Of a stretch of 55,916 bases of DNA, positions 1-13,027 are shown in pieces. The position numbers and the translations under genes were made by a program. Location: NCBI GenBank assembly GCA_019415335.1, contig DXKH01000075.1, positions 1-55,916 of the forward strand, given 5' to 3'. The DNA comes from Citrobacter sp. Its GTDB lineage: Bacteria; Pseudomonadota; Gammaproteobacteria; Enterobacterales; Enterobacteriaceae. Positions within the stretch are counted from its first letter, which is position 1, and each line of letters starts with the position of its first letter. The notes under the pieces are model-generated. The model was not told where the DNA came from. It searched no databases and worked only from the letters and a program-made list of their open reading frames with translations.

Positions 1-38
1 AACAGATATTCTGACATTTCAGCTTTTGTAAGCGCCAT
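1..38 (-). CDS. ihfA: Integration host factor alpha subunit, N-terminal fragment
   Basis: Only the first 12 codons are in the window; they read MALTKAEMSEYL, which matches the start of IhfA. The protein is half of the IHF heterodimer that bends DNA in recombination, replication and transcription. The ATG lies 4 bases after the pheT stop, the same tight arrangement as in E. coli, so it is probably co-transcribed with pheST. The gene runs off the left edge and nothing can be said about the rest. Confidence 0.9.
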   Translation of the reverse strand, partial: MALTKAEMSEYL

Positions 39-42
39 AGGT

Positions 43-3522
<3,480 letters not shown>

Positions 3523-3565
3523 GCGCTGTTTTTCGTTTCTTCTTTCACGCGCTAGCCTCCCGGAG

Positions 3566-3610
3566 TCAGGTGCTAAAGTAAAAAAAGAAGCGGAAAATAG
3601 CAGCATTCAT
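3566..3610 (-). CDS. pheM: pheST operon leader peptide
   Basis: A 14-codon reading frame encoding [14 protein letters not shown], with five Phe codons including a run of three. It matches the E. coli PheM leader peptide. Slow translation of the Phe codons when charged tRNA-Phe is scarce favours the antiterminated form of the mRNA and raises pheST expression. It sits between rplT and pheS and is immediately followed by the attenuator hairpin. The peptide itself has no other known function. Confidence 0.93.
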
Positions 3611-3647
3611 GCTTGCGTTACCTTGTGTGGTAAAACCGGAGAACCTT

Positions 3648-3677
3648 TATTGAAAAGGGTTACGGATCAATTGTCAA
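3648..3677 (-). promoter_or_regulatory. Probable pheM-pheST promoter
   Basis: On the minus strand a perfect -35 TTGACA (3677-3672) is followed after 18 bases by TCAATA, a weak -10. This lies about 40 bases upstream of pheM and just after the rplT terminator, where the E. coli attenuated promoter is. The -10 assignment is uncertain. Confidence 0.5.
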
Positions 3678-3699
3678 CTCATTGACGGAACAACAAATA

Positions 3700-3727
3700 A
3701 AAGAGAGGGAGCCAGGCTCCCTCTTTT
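3700..3727 (-). terminator. rplT terminator
   Basis: Hairpin AGAGGGAG / CTCCCTCT (3704-3711 and 3717-3724) with a T-rich tail on the minus strand, 10 bases after the rplT stop. It ends the infC-rpmI-rplT transcript before the pheM promoter; some readthrough into pheST is known in E. coli. Confidence 0.8.
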
Positions 3728-3734
3728 CACTGGC

Positions 3735-4106
<372 letters not shown>

Positions 4107-4180
4107 CTATTCTGATTTGCCCCCTCTTTCACCACTGTGAAATCGGTTAGGCATTAAAAAGTAAAAAAAACGTTAACGGC

Positions 4181-4402
<222 letters not shown>

Positions 4403-4473
4403 TTAATAAATGAAACCCAGGCGAACAAAACCTGTGAAGCCCAAAGGCTCCACAGGAAATGCTACTTGAAGGC

Positions 4474-5019
<546 letters not shown>

Positions 5020-6948
5020 TTATTCCTCCAGTTGTTGAAGACTGCGGCTGCGAATCTCTTGTTGCAGCTTCTCAATCACTTCACTTACGTCCAGGCTGCC
5101 CAGGTCTTTTCCGCGGCGAGTGCGAACGGCAACTTTGCCTGCTTCCACTTCTTTATCACCACAGACCAACATATAAGGGACACGACGTAATGTGTGCTCG
5201 CGGATTTTAAAGCCTATCTTCTCATTTCTCAAGTCTGCTTTTACACGAATGCCCGCATTTTGAAGTTTCTGCGTCAATTCGTTAACGTATTCAGACTGTG
5301 AATCGGTAATGTTCATCACCACTACCTGAACCGGCGCAAGCCAGGTCGGGAAGAAGCCAGCGAACTCTTCAGTCAGGATACCAATGAAGCGTTCCATAGA
5401 CCCAAGAATTGCGCGGTGAATCATCACCGGTACCTGACGCTCGTTGTTTTCGCCCACATAGGAGGCGCTCAGACGAGACGGCAGGGAGAAGTCCAGCTGT
5501 ACAGTACCGCACTGCCATGCGCGATCGAGGCAGTCATACAGGGTAAATTCAATTTTCGGACCGTAGAATGCGCCTTCACCCAGTTGATATTCAAATGGGA
5601 TATTGTTTTCTTCCAGCGCAACAGCCAGATCCGCCTCAGCACGATCCCACATTTCGTCGCTACCGATTCGTTTTTCGGGACGAGTAGAGAGTTTGACGAC
5701 GATTTTCTCGAAGCCAAATGTGCTGTACATATCGTAGACCATACGGATACAAGCGTTAACTTCATCGCGGATTTGCTCTTCAGTACAGAAGATATGCGCA
5801 TCATCCTGGGTGAAGCCGCGTACACGCATCAGACCATGCAACGCACCTGACGGCTCGTTACGGTGGCAGCTACCAAACTCTGCCATACGCAGCGGCAGGT
5901 CGCGGTAAGATTTCAGGCCCTGATTAAAGATCTGTACGTGACCCGGACAGTTCATCGGCTTGATGCAGTATTCACGGTTCTCAGAAGAGGTAGTGAACAT
6001 CGCATCTTTGTAGTTGTCCCAGTGCCCGGTTTTTTCCCACAGCACGCGGTCCATCATGAACGGCCCTTTCACTTCCTGGTACTGATACTCTTTGAGCTTG
6101 GAGCGCACAAAGACTTCCAGTTCGCGGAAAATAGTCCAGCCGTCGTTATGCCAGAACACCATACCCGGCGCTTCTTCCTGCATGTGATACAGGTCAAGCT
6201 GCTTACCGATTTTACGGTGGTCACGTTTTGCCGCTTCTTCCAGACGTTGCAGATAAGCGCTGAGGGCTTTTTTATCTGCCCAGGCCGTTCCGTAGATACG
6301 CTGCAACATCTTGTTGTCGCTGTCGCCACGCCAGTATGCACCTGCGGTTTTCATCAGTTTAAAGTGATGGCAGAAACGCATATTCGGCACGTGCGGACCG
6401 CGGCACATATCGACATATTCTTCATGATGATACAAACCAGGCTTGTCATCATGGGCAATGTTTTCATCAAGAATGGAGACTTTATAAATCTCGCCACGCT
6501 TCACGAAGGTTTCACGCGCTTCGTGCCAGCTAACTTTCTTCTTAATGACGTCGTAATTTTTCTCAGCGAGCTCGTGCATCCGCTTCTCGAGCGCATCGAT
6601 GTCTTCCTGGGTCAACGTACGGTCAAGATCCACATCATAGTAGAAGCCGTTGTCGACAACCGGACCGATAGCCATTTTGGTATTCGGCCAAAGTTGTTTG
6701 ATCGCATGACCTAACAGGTGCGCACAGGAGTGACGAATGATCTCCAGCCCTTCTTCATCTTTTGCGGTGATGATAGAGAGCGTCGCATCATTTTCGATCA
6801 GGTCAGAAGCATCAACCAGTTCGCCATTAACGCGGCCAGCGATGGTGGCTTTCGCCAGACCTGGACCAATGTCCAGCGCAACATCCATGGGGCTTACAGC
6901 GTGGTCGTAATGGCGTTGACTGCCATCAGGAAGAGTAATAACAGGCAT
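5020..6948 (-). CDS. thrS: Threonine--tRNA ligase
   Basis: Class II synthetase that charges tRNA-Thr and hydrolyses Ser-tRNA-Thr. The 642 residues equal E. coli. It has an N-terminal TGS domain (1-61), an editing domain with the [10 protein letters not shown] motif (about 73), and a catalytic core with [12 protein letters not shown] whose Cys is a zinc ligand. The C-terminus is the anticodon-binding domain. The SD AAGGA precedes the ATG. It heads the thrS-infC-rpmI-rplT operon. ThrRS is expected to repress its own translation through the leader hairpin upstream. Confidence 0.98.
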   Translation of the reverse strand: MPVITLPDGSQRHYDHAVSPMDVALDIGPGLAKATIAGRVNGELVDASDLIENDATLSIITAKDEEGLEIIRHSCAHLLGHAIKQLWPNTKMAIGPVVDNGFYYDVDLDRTLTQEDIDALEKRMHELAEKNYDVIKKKVSWHEARETFVKRGEIYKVSILDENIAHDDKPGLYHHEEYVDMCRGPHVPNMRFCHHFKLMKTAGAYWRGDSDNKMLQRIYGTAWADKKALSAYLQRLEEAAKRDHRKIGKQLDLYHMQEEAPGMVFWHNDGWTIFRELEVFVRSKLKEYQYQEVKGPFMMDRVLWEKTGHWDNYKDAMFTTSSENREYCIKPMNCPGHVQIFNQGLKSYRDLPLRMAEFGSCHRNEPSGALHGLMRVRGFTQDDAHIFCTEEQIRDEVNACIRMVYDMYSTFGFEKIVVKLSTRPEKRIGSDEMWDRAEADLAVALEENNIPFEYQLGEGAFYGPKIEFTLYDCLDRAWQCGTVQLDFSLPSRLSASYVGENNERQVPVMIHRAILGSMERFIGILTEEFAGFFPTWLAPVQVVVMNITDSQSEYVNELTQKLQNAGIRVKADLRNEKIGFKIREHTLRRVPYMLVCGDKEVEAGKVAVRTRRGKDLGSLDVSEVIEKLQQEIRSRSLQQLEE

Positions 6949-6951
6949 GTT

Positions 6952-7045
6952 ATGTCCTTATTTGCAGTGGTGACCCATACGCAAGATCACATACAAAGAG
7001 AAAATTTATTTGTTTACAGTTAGTTGTGAAGCCATCTAACCAACA
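6952..7045 (-). promoter_or_regulatory. thrS translational operator (tRNA-like leader)
   Basis: In the mRNA sense, GUGAUC (6990-6985) pairs with GGUCAC (6975-6970), with one G-U pair, enclosing a nine-base loop UUGCGUAUG that contains CGU, a threonine anticodon. The hairpin lies about 11 bases upstream of the thrS Shine-Dalgarno. This matches the E. coli operator, where ThrRS binds anticodon-like arms and excludes the ribosome. The second arm further upstream was not resolved by eye. Confidence 0.7.
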
Positions 7046-7299
7046 ATTGCTAAATTGGCACACAATCTGGAACACATCCGCTTTCGCTACGCAAGCGCGG
7101 CAATGTGGTCGAACGATGGTAACACTAAAAAAAGGGAGAATGCACCCTTCTGTTTTATATTGGGCGGGATCATGACGTTAGCAAGCCGTTTTTCGCTCCT
7201 GAGGAGGAGTTACACCACATTACTGGCGGATTGGTACAATACCGTTCACGTCGTCAAACGTAAGATCCGGGTTCCGATAACGAAACAGGATCAAGTGAC
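7046..7299. other. Divergent spacer between thrS and the DUF6506-like gene
   Basis: With the thrS leader this makes about 350 bases without a convincing gene. The thrS promoter should lie here on the minus strand, and a promoter for the downstream plus-strand pair is needed. TACAAT at 7235-7240 is a possible -10, but no good -35 pairs with it. An 82-codon open frame (7055-7303) has no family resemblance and was not called. Confidence 0.4.
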
Positions 7300-7611
7300 A
7301 TGAGCGATATGTTAAAAGCTGCATTTATATTTGTTGCGCCTCACGCAGTGGCCGAAACCCATAACGCCTGGGTGAAAACCGAGCAGGTGCAGGTTAAAAC
7401 CATCGCGGTGCGCGATTATCAGCAGGCAGGTAAACTTCTTGATGCGCTCTATGATGAGGGGATCCGGGCAATCGAATTGTGTGCGGGTTTCGGCCATCTT
7501 GGTGTTGCGCATATGGTGAAAGCGGCAGCAGGCAGAATGCACGTCGGCGTCGTTCGCTTTGACCTTCATCCGGGACTGGGAAACCGCAGTGGAGACAGTC
7601 TGTTTGAGTAA
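7300..7611 (+). CDS. DUF6506-like small conserved protein
   Basis: A protein of 103 residues with no signal peptide or membrane segment. The pattern LKAAFIFVAP at the N-terminus, the centre AIELCAGFGHLGVAHM and the C-terminal GVVRFDLHPGLG resemble my memory of the DUF6506 family, whose function is unknown. The glycine-rich turns and the conserved Cys and His suggest a small alpha/beta fold. It is followed after 6 bases by an AraC-type regulator, so the two are probably one transcript. E. coli has arpB in this interval instead. The alternative start Met at 7309 is possible. Confidence 0.65.
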   Translation: MSDMLKAAFIFVAPHAVAETHNAWVKTEQVQVKTIAVRDYQQAGKLLDALYDEGIRAIELCAGFGHLGVAHMVKAAAGRMHVGVVRFDLHPGLGNRSGDSLFE

Positions 7612-7617
7612 GGCAAG

Positions 7618-8457
7618 GTGTCTGAGGTAAATATCAACATGCAACGATGCAGTGCGCCCAGTATAGCGCTGGCTAACTGGATAGCCCATTTCTGGTGCTG
7701 GCAAATGACAGCAGGGACGCCCTTACCCACGCTCTTTCCCGGTACCGGAGGCGAACTGCTGCTCAACCTGGGCGATCCTCTGCTCATTGCTACGATACCG
7801 CTGGATAGCCAGCAGCCATCAAATTACCGTATTGTCCCAAAGGGCGAGGCTGTCCTGCTTCGCCCACGCAAGTCCAGAATGATATTTACCCCCCAGGGAG
7901 AAATCGATTTACTCTCAATCCGACTGCGCTCTGCAACCTGTTTTCCCCTGCTGGGTATTGCGATGGATGAACTGGATGATGTTCCTGTTTCCTTCACCGA
8001 CCAGGGTCTACGTTGTGCCATCCCGGAATTGATTAACTTACCGTATAACCAGCGTATCAGCCGGTTAGAACGTTGGTTGCTGACAATGGTTGACCGTTGC
8101 GAACTGGCGAACACCGATCTCATACAGGCGGTGAATCGACTGTATTACGGCGAGTCGTTCCCGACTATCCGTAGCCAGTTGGGAATGACTGAGCGGACGA
8201 TGCTACGACGCGTACATCAATTCACTGGTGTCGATGCGCGCTATTTTTGCCGCACAGCCCGATTTCAGCGAACGCTGCGCCAGTTACTGGCGGACGGCGA
8301 TGTCCTGACCAGTGCGTTCAGCCACGGCTACTACGATCAAGCGCATTTCATCAAAACATGTCGACTCTATACTGACCTGACGCCCACTGAACTTTTGAAG
8401 TGTCAATACCGACAGCTTAACTACTATACCTACACGCTCGCAGAGTGCGGGCCATAG
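7618..8457 (+). CDS. AraC-family transcriptional regulator
   Basis: Residues about 170-265 contain the two helix-turn-helix units of AraC proteins: the first with SQLGMTERTMLRRVHQFTG, the second with AFSHGYYDQAHFIKTCRLY and the typical ending DLTPTEL. The N-terminal 150 residues resemble the DUF6597-type ligand domain seen in regulators of this size (HFWCWQM, LFPGTGGELLLNLG). The GTG start at 7618 has AAGG close by; an ATG at 7639 would shorten it by 7 residues. It probably controls itself and the DUF6506-like gene upstream. The effector is unknown. Confidence 0.8.
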   Translation: MSEVNINMQRCSAPSIALANWIAHFWCWQMTAGTPLPTLFPGTGGELLLNLGDPLLIATIPLDSQQPSNYRIVPKGEAVLLRPRKSRMIFTPQGEIDLLSIRLRSATCFPLLGIAMDELDDVPVSFTDQGLRCAIPELINLPYNQRISRLERWLLTMVDRCELANTDLIQAVNRLYYGESFPTIRSQLGMTERTMLRRVHQFTGVDARYFCRTARFQRTLRQLLADGDVLTSAFSHGYYDQAHFIKTCRLYTDLTPTELLKCQYRQLNYYTYTLAECGP

Positions 8458-8569
8458 TCCTCCTCTTTTCCTTCCTGCATGGACGAGGCAAGATGCATAT
8501 CCATTCACTGCCTGGCTGACAGATTTGTTACACTAGGATTAACCGTCTGAAACCGACAGGAAATAAATG

Positions 8570-8677
8570 ATGCCATCAAATCGCTTCGCCAAAAAACACT
8601 GGAAAATGGTGGTCGTCCTGATCGTCATCTGTGGTGCAATGCTATTGCTACGCTGGGCGGCAATGATTTGGGGATAG
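8570..8677 (+). CDS. yniD: Small membrane protein YniD
   Basis: A 35-residue protein with a basic N-terminus (RFAKKHWK) and one hydrophobic helix (MVVVLIVICGAMLLLRWAAM). It matches E. coli YniD in nearly every residue and in its position before ydiY. Two ATG codons are adjacent; the second (8570) gives the E. coli length and an AGGA eight bases upstream. It is a single-pass inner-membrane peptide of unknown function. Confidence 0.9.
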   Translation: MPSNRFAKKHWKMVVVLIVICGAMLLLRWAAMIWG

Positions 8678-8773
8678 CCGCGAAACGACGCCCCGTCATG
8701 TCAGATGTCGTGATGTGGCGAAGTGAAATTCTGGATAAAAATGATGGCGGGCGAATCGTTATTATGCGCCGCA

Positions 8774-8804
8774 ATTAAAAAGCCAGACTGGGGAACAGTC
8801 TGGC
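8774..8804 (-). terminator. ydiY terminator
   Basis: GCCAGACTG / CAGTCTGGC (8782-8790 and 8796-8804) is a 9-bp stem, followed on the minus strand by TTTTAATT. It starts 7 bases after the ydiY stop. Confidence 0.85.
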
Positions 8805-8810
8805 CTCGGT

Positions 8811-9569
8811 TTACATCCGGTAGCCCAGAGAGACGGTAGTACGTCTGTCCGTATGCTCCGGCGCCGTCTCTGGTGGTTCGGAGTTCCAGGTCACGTTGTA
8901 CGCCACCTTCAGGCCAAAGTGTTCATTGATAGCCACATTCAGCGCCGTCTCGGAGTTCAGCGTTGTATCTTCAGCACCGAACACTGACACGCCTTGCGTA
9001 AATTTAGTGTTGTCTGAGATCTGCCACGCATACGCACCAGAGGCATAGCCCAAAGGCTGTGTTTCCGTCTTGCCATCGGTATGTTCGTCATAACGTACAC
9101 CCGGACCGAATTCAAAACGGAAACTGTGTACAGGGCCATTCAGGAACTGGCGACCATAACCGGCGGTGAATACATCGCGCTCACGGTAGCCGTTATAACG
9201 ATCCGTCAGCCAACTCGCCTGGCCAAAAAGATAGTCATAATCGGTCACGTTGTAACGACTACGACCACCAACCGCATATTTCTCTGAAGAGCGTTCATCA
9301 TTGGAAGAGGTGTTGCTCGCGTTCCCCCACAGTGACCAGGCCGTGGTTTGTCCGTACCAGGTCATGGTTGTGTCCGCGGTCAAAGAAGAACTTTTCGTGT
9401 TGCCTGACTGCGCAAGGTAACCGGCGTTGAGATTGCCTTCGAAGGGTTTCTTCGCACTTGAGGGGTCATCCATGACAGTAAAAACGGAATCATCGGCAGT
9501 TGCATACATCGATGCAAACACGCCCCCCGCCAGCATAATGGCAGCAGGAACTGTCTTTAAAAGCTTCAT
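8811..9569 (-). CDS. ydiY: Outer membrane beta-barrel protein YdiY (DUF481)
   Basis: The 252 residues begin with a signal peptide, MKLLKTVPAAIMLAGGVFASMYATA, cleaved near residue 25. The mature part is rich in alternating polar and aromatic residues (ITAWSLWGN-like, DYDYLFGQASWL, SFRFEFGPGVRY) and ends with YRM, an aromatic-containing beta-barrel ending. The match is to E. coli YdiY, an acid-inducible DUF481 protein whose role is not established. It is divergent from pfkB across an AT-rich spacer and has its own terminator. Confidence 0.88.
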   Translation of the reverse strand: MKLLKTVPAAIMLAGGVFASMYATADDSVFTVMDDPSSAKKPFEGNLNAGYLAQSGNTKSSSLTADTTMTWYGQTTAWSLWGNASNTSSNDERSSEKYAVGGRSRYNVTDYDYLFGQASWLTDRYNGYRERDVFTAGYGRQFLNGPVHSFRFEFGPGVRYDEHTDGKTETQPLGYASGAYAWQISDNTKFTQGVSVFGAEDTTLNSETALNVAINEHFGLKVAYNVTWNSEPPETAPEHTDRRTTVSLGYRM

Positions 9570-9855
9570 TTATAAAGAGTCCGTACAACAAAAAAAGAGA
9601 CCTTTACGGTCCCGGAAACTTTCAGAGGGATCAATGACAAACGCCCCAGGAAAGGTAACAAATTATAAAAAGGCTCGAATAACATAGCAATGAATTATTA
9701 TTTCATTTTTTGAATAAGAGAGCTCTCAAAACAATTAAATATTTATATAACTTTACGGCAAATTAAAACAATAAACTTTAATTAATCATATTGTTAATAA
9801 CTTCACTTTAAGGCTATTCGGTGCCAGACTGAACACAGCCTAACAGGAGGTAACG

Positions 9856-10788
9856 ATGGTACGTATCTATACGTTGACGCTTGCGCCCTCTCTCGATAGC
9901 GCAACGATCACCCCGCAAATCTATCCCGAAGGGAAACTCCGCTGTACTGCCCCGGTATTTGAGCCTGGCGGCGGTGGCATTAATGTCGCTCGCGCCATTG
10001 CCCATCTGGGTGGGACGGCGACCGCCATTTTCCCCGTCGGTGGTGCAACCGGTGAGCACCTGGTGGCCCTGCTTGCCGATGAAAACGTTCCGGTCGCGAC
10101 CATTGATGCAAAAGACTGGACGCGTCAGAACCTGCACGTTCATGTCGAATCCAGCGGCGAACAGTATCGCTTTGTGATGCCCGGCGCGGCCCTGAATGAC
10201 GATGAGTTTCGTCAGATAGAAGAGCAGGTTCTGGAGATCGAGTCCGGCGCCATTCTGGTGATCAGCGGTAGTCTGCCGCCAGGCGTCAAAGTCCAAAAAC
10301 TCAGCCAGTTAATTACCGCCGCGCAGAAACAGGGGATCCGCTGCATCATTGACAGCTCCGGCGAGGCGCTGACGGCCGCGTTAGCCATTGGCAATATTGA
10401 ACTGGTCAAACCCAACCAGAAAGAACTGAGCGCGCTGGTTAATCGCGAACTTACCCAGCCTGATGACGTGCGCAACGCGGCGCAGGAAATTATCCGCAGT
10501 GGCAAAGCGCAGCGCGTTGTCGTCTCCCTCGGACCGCAGGGCGCGCTGGGCGTGGACAGTAAAACCTGCGTGCAGGTTGTGCCGCCGCCGGTTAAAAGCC
10601 AGAGCACCGTTGGCGCGGGCGACAGCATGGTGGGAGCAATGACCCTCAAACTGGCTGAAGGCGCCTCGCTTGAGGAGATGGTGCGCTTCGGCGTTGCGGC
10701 CGGGAGTGCCGCAACCCTCAATCAGGGAACGCGTCTGTGCTCCCACGACGACACACAAAAAATCTACGCGTACCTTAGCCAGCCATAA
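9856..10788 (+). CDS. pfkB: 6-phosphofructokinase II
   Basis: The minor phosphofructokinase, a ribokinase-family (PfkB) enzyme that phosphorylates fructose 6-phosphate using ATP. It has 310 residues against about 309 in E. coli. The family signatures are present: the glycine-rich GGGGINVARAIAHLGG (about 37-52) and the C-terminal VGAGDSMVGAM, whose Asp is the catalytic base. VKPNQKEL and VSLGPQGAL complete the nucleotide site. A strong AGGAGGT precedes the ATG. It is a single gene ending in a terminator at 10792. Confidence 0.96.
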   Translation: MVRIYTLTLAPSLDSATITPQIYPEGKLRCTAPVFEPGGGGINVARAIAHLGGTATAIFPVGGATGEHLVALLADENVPVATIDAKDWTRQNLHVHVESSGEQYRFVMPGAALNDDEFRQIEEQVLEIESGAILVISGSLPPGVKVQKLSQLITAAQKQGIRCIIDSSGEALTAALAIGNIELVKPNQKELSALVNRELTQPDDVRNAAQEIIRSGKAQRVVVSLGPQGALGVDSKTCVQVVPPPVKSQSTVGAGDSMVGAMTLKLAEGASLEEMVRFGVAAGSAATLNQGTRLCSHDDTQKIYAYLSQP

Positions 10789-10791
10789 TGA

Positions 10792-10820
10792 TTTCCCCCT
10801 CTTTTCGAGGGGGAATTTTA
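10792..10820 (+). terminator. pfkB terminator
   Basis: TTCCCCCTC / GAGGGGGAA stem with a short loop followed by TTTTA, directly after the pfkB stop. Confidence 0.85.
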
Positions 10821-10888
10821 CGTAAACCTGTCGACTTACGCGTTCACCGTCTATGCTACAAACTCATGAGATTACAAAGGGGTGTCAA

Positions 10889-11179
10889 ATGGCCAGTGGG
10901 GAAATCACCCGATATGTCATCACCATCATGTTTCACGAGGACTCATTAACGGAGATAAATGAGCTGAATAACCATCTCACCCGAGCCGGTTTTTTGCTCA
11001 CCCTCACGGATGATGACGGGAATGTGCACGAACTGGGAACCAATACCTTTGGGCTGATTAGTGCCCAGAGCCCGGATGAGATCAAAGCACTGGCCGCGGG
11101 GCTGGCTGAAAGCGCGTTAGACAAAGTGCCGGAAGTCAGCGTGGTGACCTGGGAAGAGTGGGATCTCAGCAGACAATAA
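10889..11179 (+). CDS. ydiZ: Conserved protein YdiZ
   Basis: A 96-residue cytosolic protein with start MASGEITRYV, preceded by AAGGGG. It matches E. coli YdiZ over its whole length, including LTDDDGNVHELGTNTFGLIS. The upstream in-frame Met at 10853 was not used because the family starts at MASGE. The function is unknown. It lies between pfkB and yniA as in E. coli and has its own terminator. Confidence 0.92.
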   Translation: MASGEITRYVITIMFHEDSLTEINELNNHLTRAGFLLTLTDDDGNVHELGTNTFGLISAQSPDEIKALAAGLAESALDKVPEVSVVTWEEWDLSRQ

Positions 11180-11193
11180 ATGCCATTACCACG

Positions 11194-11230
11194 AAAACAC
11201 GTCCACGGTGTGCGTTAGTTCGTGTTTTTT
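11194..11230 (+). terminator. ydiZ terminator
   Basis: AAAACACG (11194-11201) pairs with CGTGTTTT (11221-11228) followed by TT. The loop is 19 bases, so the structure is moderately convincing. Confidence 0.6.
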
Positions 11231-11285
11231 AACCGCATCTTTGCGCTAACCTTATGATCTGGCAGACAACATGGGGAGAGACATC

Positions 11286-12146
11286 ATGTGGCAGGCTATC
11301 AGTCGTCTTTTAAGCGAGCAACTCGGTGAAGGCGAAATCGAACTGCGTAACGAACTGCCTGGCGGAGAAATTCATGCCGCGTGGCATTTACGCTATGCGG
11401 GACGCGATTTCTTCGTTAAATGTGATGAGCGAGAACTGCTTCCAGGCTTCACGGCAGAAGCCGATCAATTAGAACTGTTATCACGCAGCCAAACGGTGAC
11501 GGTCCCCAAAGTGTGGGCGGTGGGTGCGGATCGTGATTACAGCTTTCTGGTGATGGATTATTTCCCTCCCCGTCCGCTGGATGCGCACAGTGCGTTTATT
11601 CTGGGGCAACAGCTTGCCCACCTGCACGAATGGAGCGATCAGCCACAGTTTGGGCTGGACTTCGATAACGCACTTTCGACCACGCCACAACCCAATGCCT
11701 GGCAGCGCCGCTGGTCAACCTTCTTCGCCGAACAGCGCATTGGCTGGCAACTCGAACTGGCGGCAGAAAAAGGGATTGCCTTTGGCAATATCGACGCCAT
11801 TGTCGAACATGTGCAGCAGCGTCTCTCCTCCCACCAGCCGCAGCCCTCTTTGCTACACGGCGATTTGTGGTCCGGTAACTGCGCGCTGGGTCCGGATGGC
11901 CCGTATCTGTTTGATCCGGCCTGTTACTGGGGAGACAGAGAGTGCGATTTGGCGATGTTACCGCTGCATACTGAACAGCCACCGCAAATTTATGATGGTT
12001 ATCAGTCGGTATCGCCGCTGCCGTTAGATTTTCTCGACCGGCAACCGGTATATCAGCTGTATACCTTGCTCAACCGGGCAAGACTGTTTGGTGGTCAACA
12101 CCTGGTGATTGCGCAGAAGGCGATGGACAGACTGCTCGCGGCGTAA
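11286..12146 (+). CDS. yniA: Fructosamine/ketosamine kinase-like protein YniA
   Basis: A 286-residue member of the fructosamine kinase (FN3K) family with a protein-kinase-like aminoglycoside phosphotransferase fold. The catalytic loop LLHGDLWSGNCA and the metal-binding YLFDPACYWGDRECDL are intact. The family phosphorylates ketosamines on glycated proteins; the enterobacterial substrate is not settled. The start MWQAISRLL has GGGGAGAG upstream; an ATG 15 bases earlier overlaps this SD. A terminator hairpin follows the stop. Confidence 0.92.
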   Translation: MWQAISRLLSEQLGEGEIELRNELPGGEIHAAWHLRYAGRDFFVKCDERELLPGFTAEADQLELLSRSQTVTVPKVWAVGADRDYSFLVMDYFPPRPLDAHSAFILGQQLAHLHEWSDQPQFGLDFDNALSTTPQPNAWQRRWSTFFAEQRIGWQLELAAEKGIAFGNIDAIVEHVQQRLSSHQPQPSLLHGDLWSGNCALGPDGPYLFDPACYWGDRECDLAMLPLHTEQPPQIYDGYQSVSPLPLDFLDRQPVYQLYTLLNRARLFGGQHLVIAQKAMDRLLAA

Positions 12147-12163
12147 TCATCGCTGACGTCAAC

Positions 12164-12186
12164 AGGCCGCCGGATGGCGGCCTTTC
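12164..12186 (+). terminator. yniA terminator, REP-like
   Basis: AGGCCGCC-GGAT-GGCGGCCT followed by TT, 18 bases after yniA. The loop and stem core are nearly identical to the hairpin at 12326-12349. Confidence 0.7.
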
Positions 12187-12195
12187 AGACCGCTA

Positions 12196-12310
12196 ACAAA
12201 GAAGGAAAAACCACGTTTTTCCTTCTTTGTGGTTATCAGCCGAAAATCAATGAATTGATTTTCCTCGTTTTTAATCAGGTGTTCTCTGCTTGTCCGGTAA
12301 CGGGACGAGG
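12196..12310. other. Array of three hairpins between yniA and yniB
   Basis: Three inverted repeats follow each other. A 15-bp perfect one is at 12196-12210/12216-12230 (ACAAAGAAGGAAAAA arm). A 10-bp perfect one, GAAAATCAAT/ATTGATTTTC, is at 12242-12263 and is followed by CTCGTTTTT. A 7-bp one is at 12289-12295/12303-12309. They lie between two near-identical GC hairpins. No coding frame is convincing. A structured small RNA on the plus strand ending at 12352 is possible. Confidence 0.5.
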
Positions 12311-12325
12311 TTTATCATCACTCTC

Positions 12326-12352
12326 AAAGACCGCCGGATGGCGGTCTTTTTG
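12326..12352. terminator. Bidirectional terminator at yniB 3' end
   Basis: AAAGACCGCC-GGAT-GGCGGTCTTT is a symmetric 10-bp stem with A on one side and T on the other, so it can stop transcripts in both directions. It adjoins the yniB stop at 12354. Confidence 0.85.
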
Positions 12353-12353
12353 T

Positions 12354-12890
12354 TCAGACAAATCCCAGCAGGGAAAAGAACACATAGCCGAGAATGATGA
12401 TAATCACCGGCAGAATGTAGAGCGGGAAAAACTGCAGGAAGATCGTGTGATGCGGCACCACAATACGCGACTCAATCTGCTCGCGTGACAGCCCTTCGCT
12501 GCCCTTGGCTTTCTCCAGAATCAACTGATCTTCAACGCCTTCACGTAAAAACCGCGCCTGACGACTCATACGCGCACCGGAATCCTGCATCGCCAGCCCG
12601 ATAAAAATCAGCGCAAAAATCAGCCAAAACAGAATGTTCAGGCTATTCTGAAAATCCGGTGTCGGCGAGTTGTACCAGAAGAGGTTCAGAAACGGGGTAT
12701 TCACTCGCATCATATCAATCATGACGTGCGTAAAATCGAGCATTACCGCGTTAATGCCCTCCTGTTTTTCGCTGTGTGCGTACATAAATTTCAGGGCTGA
12801 AATCAGCGTGGAGAGGAGTGCCGGGATAAATATCACCCATCCTAAAATCCTTTTTAACACGGCTATGCGTCCAGCTTGTTGATACGTCAT
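12354..12890 (-). CDS. yniB: Inner membrane protein YniB
   Basis: A 178-residue protein with three probable transmembrane helices: near the N-terminus (ILGWVIFIPALLSTLISAL), in the middle (ILFWLIFALIFIGLAM) and at the C-terminus (YILPVIIIILGYVFFSLLG). It matches E. coli YniB in length and position. The function is unknown. The SD AGGGG precedes the ATG. It is divergent from yniC. Confidence 0.9.
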   Translation of the reverse strand: MTYQQAGRIAVLKRILGWVIFIPALLSTLISALKFMYAHSEKQEGINAVMLDFTHVMIDMMRVNTPFLNLFWYNSPTPDFQNSLNILFWLIFALIFIGLAMQDSGARMSRQARFLREGVEDQLILEKAKGSEGLSREQIESRIVVPHHTIFLQFFPLYILPVIIIILGYVFFSLLGFV

Positions 12891-13027
12891 GAGTTCCCCT
12901 TGATGAAGACGCGTCGTTTTGGCTTAAGTCTACCTGCTGATAACCCTTTTCGCCCGATCTTTAAAAACGTTATGATAGCGGCTAACGCTGAATACCCTAC
13001 ATTTAATGCTCAACAGGAGAGGTTGTA

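Noticed and set aside
5863..6714. 283-codon plus-strand frame opposite thrS
   Set aside because: It lies entirely antisense to a highly conserved synthetase gene, has no SD and resembles no family.
7055..7303. 82-codon plus-strand frame in the thrS upstream spacer
   Set aside because: No SD at its start, no domain-like pattern, and it overlaps the expected thrS promoter region.
12174..12488. 104-codon plus-strand frame between yniA and yniB
   Set aside because: It runs through terminators and hairpins and into antisense of yniB.
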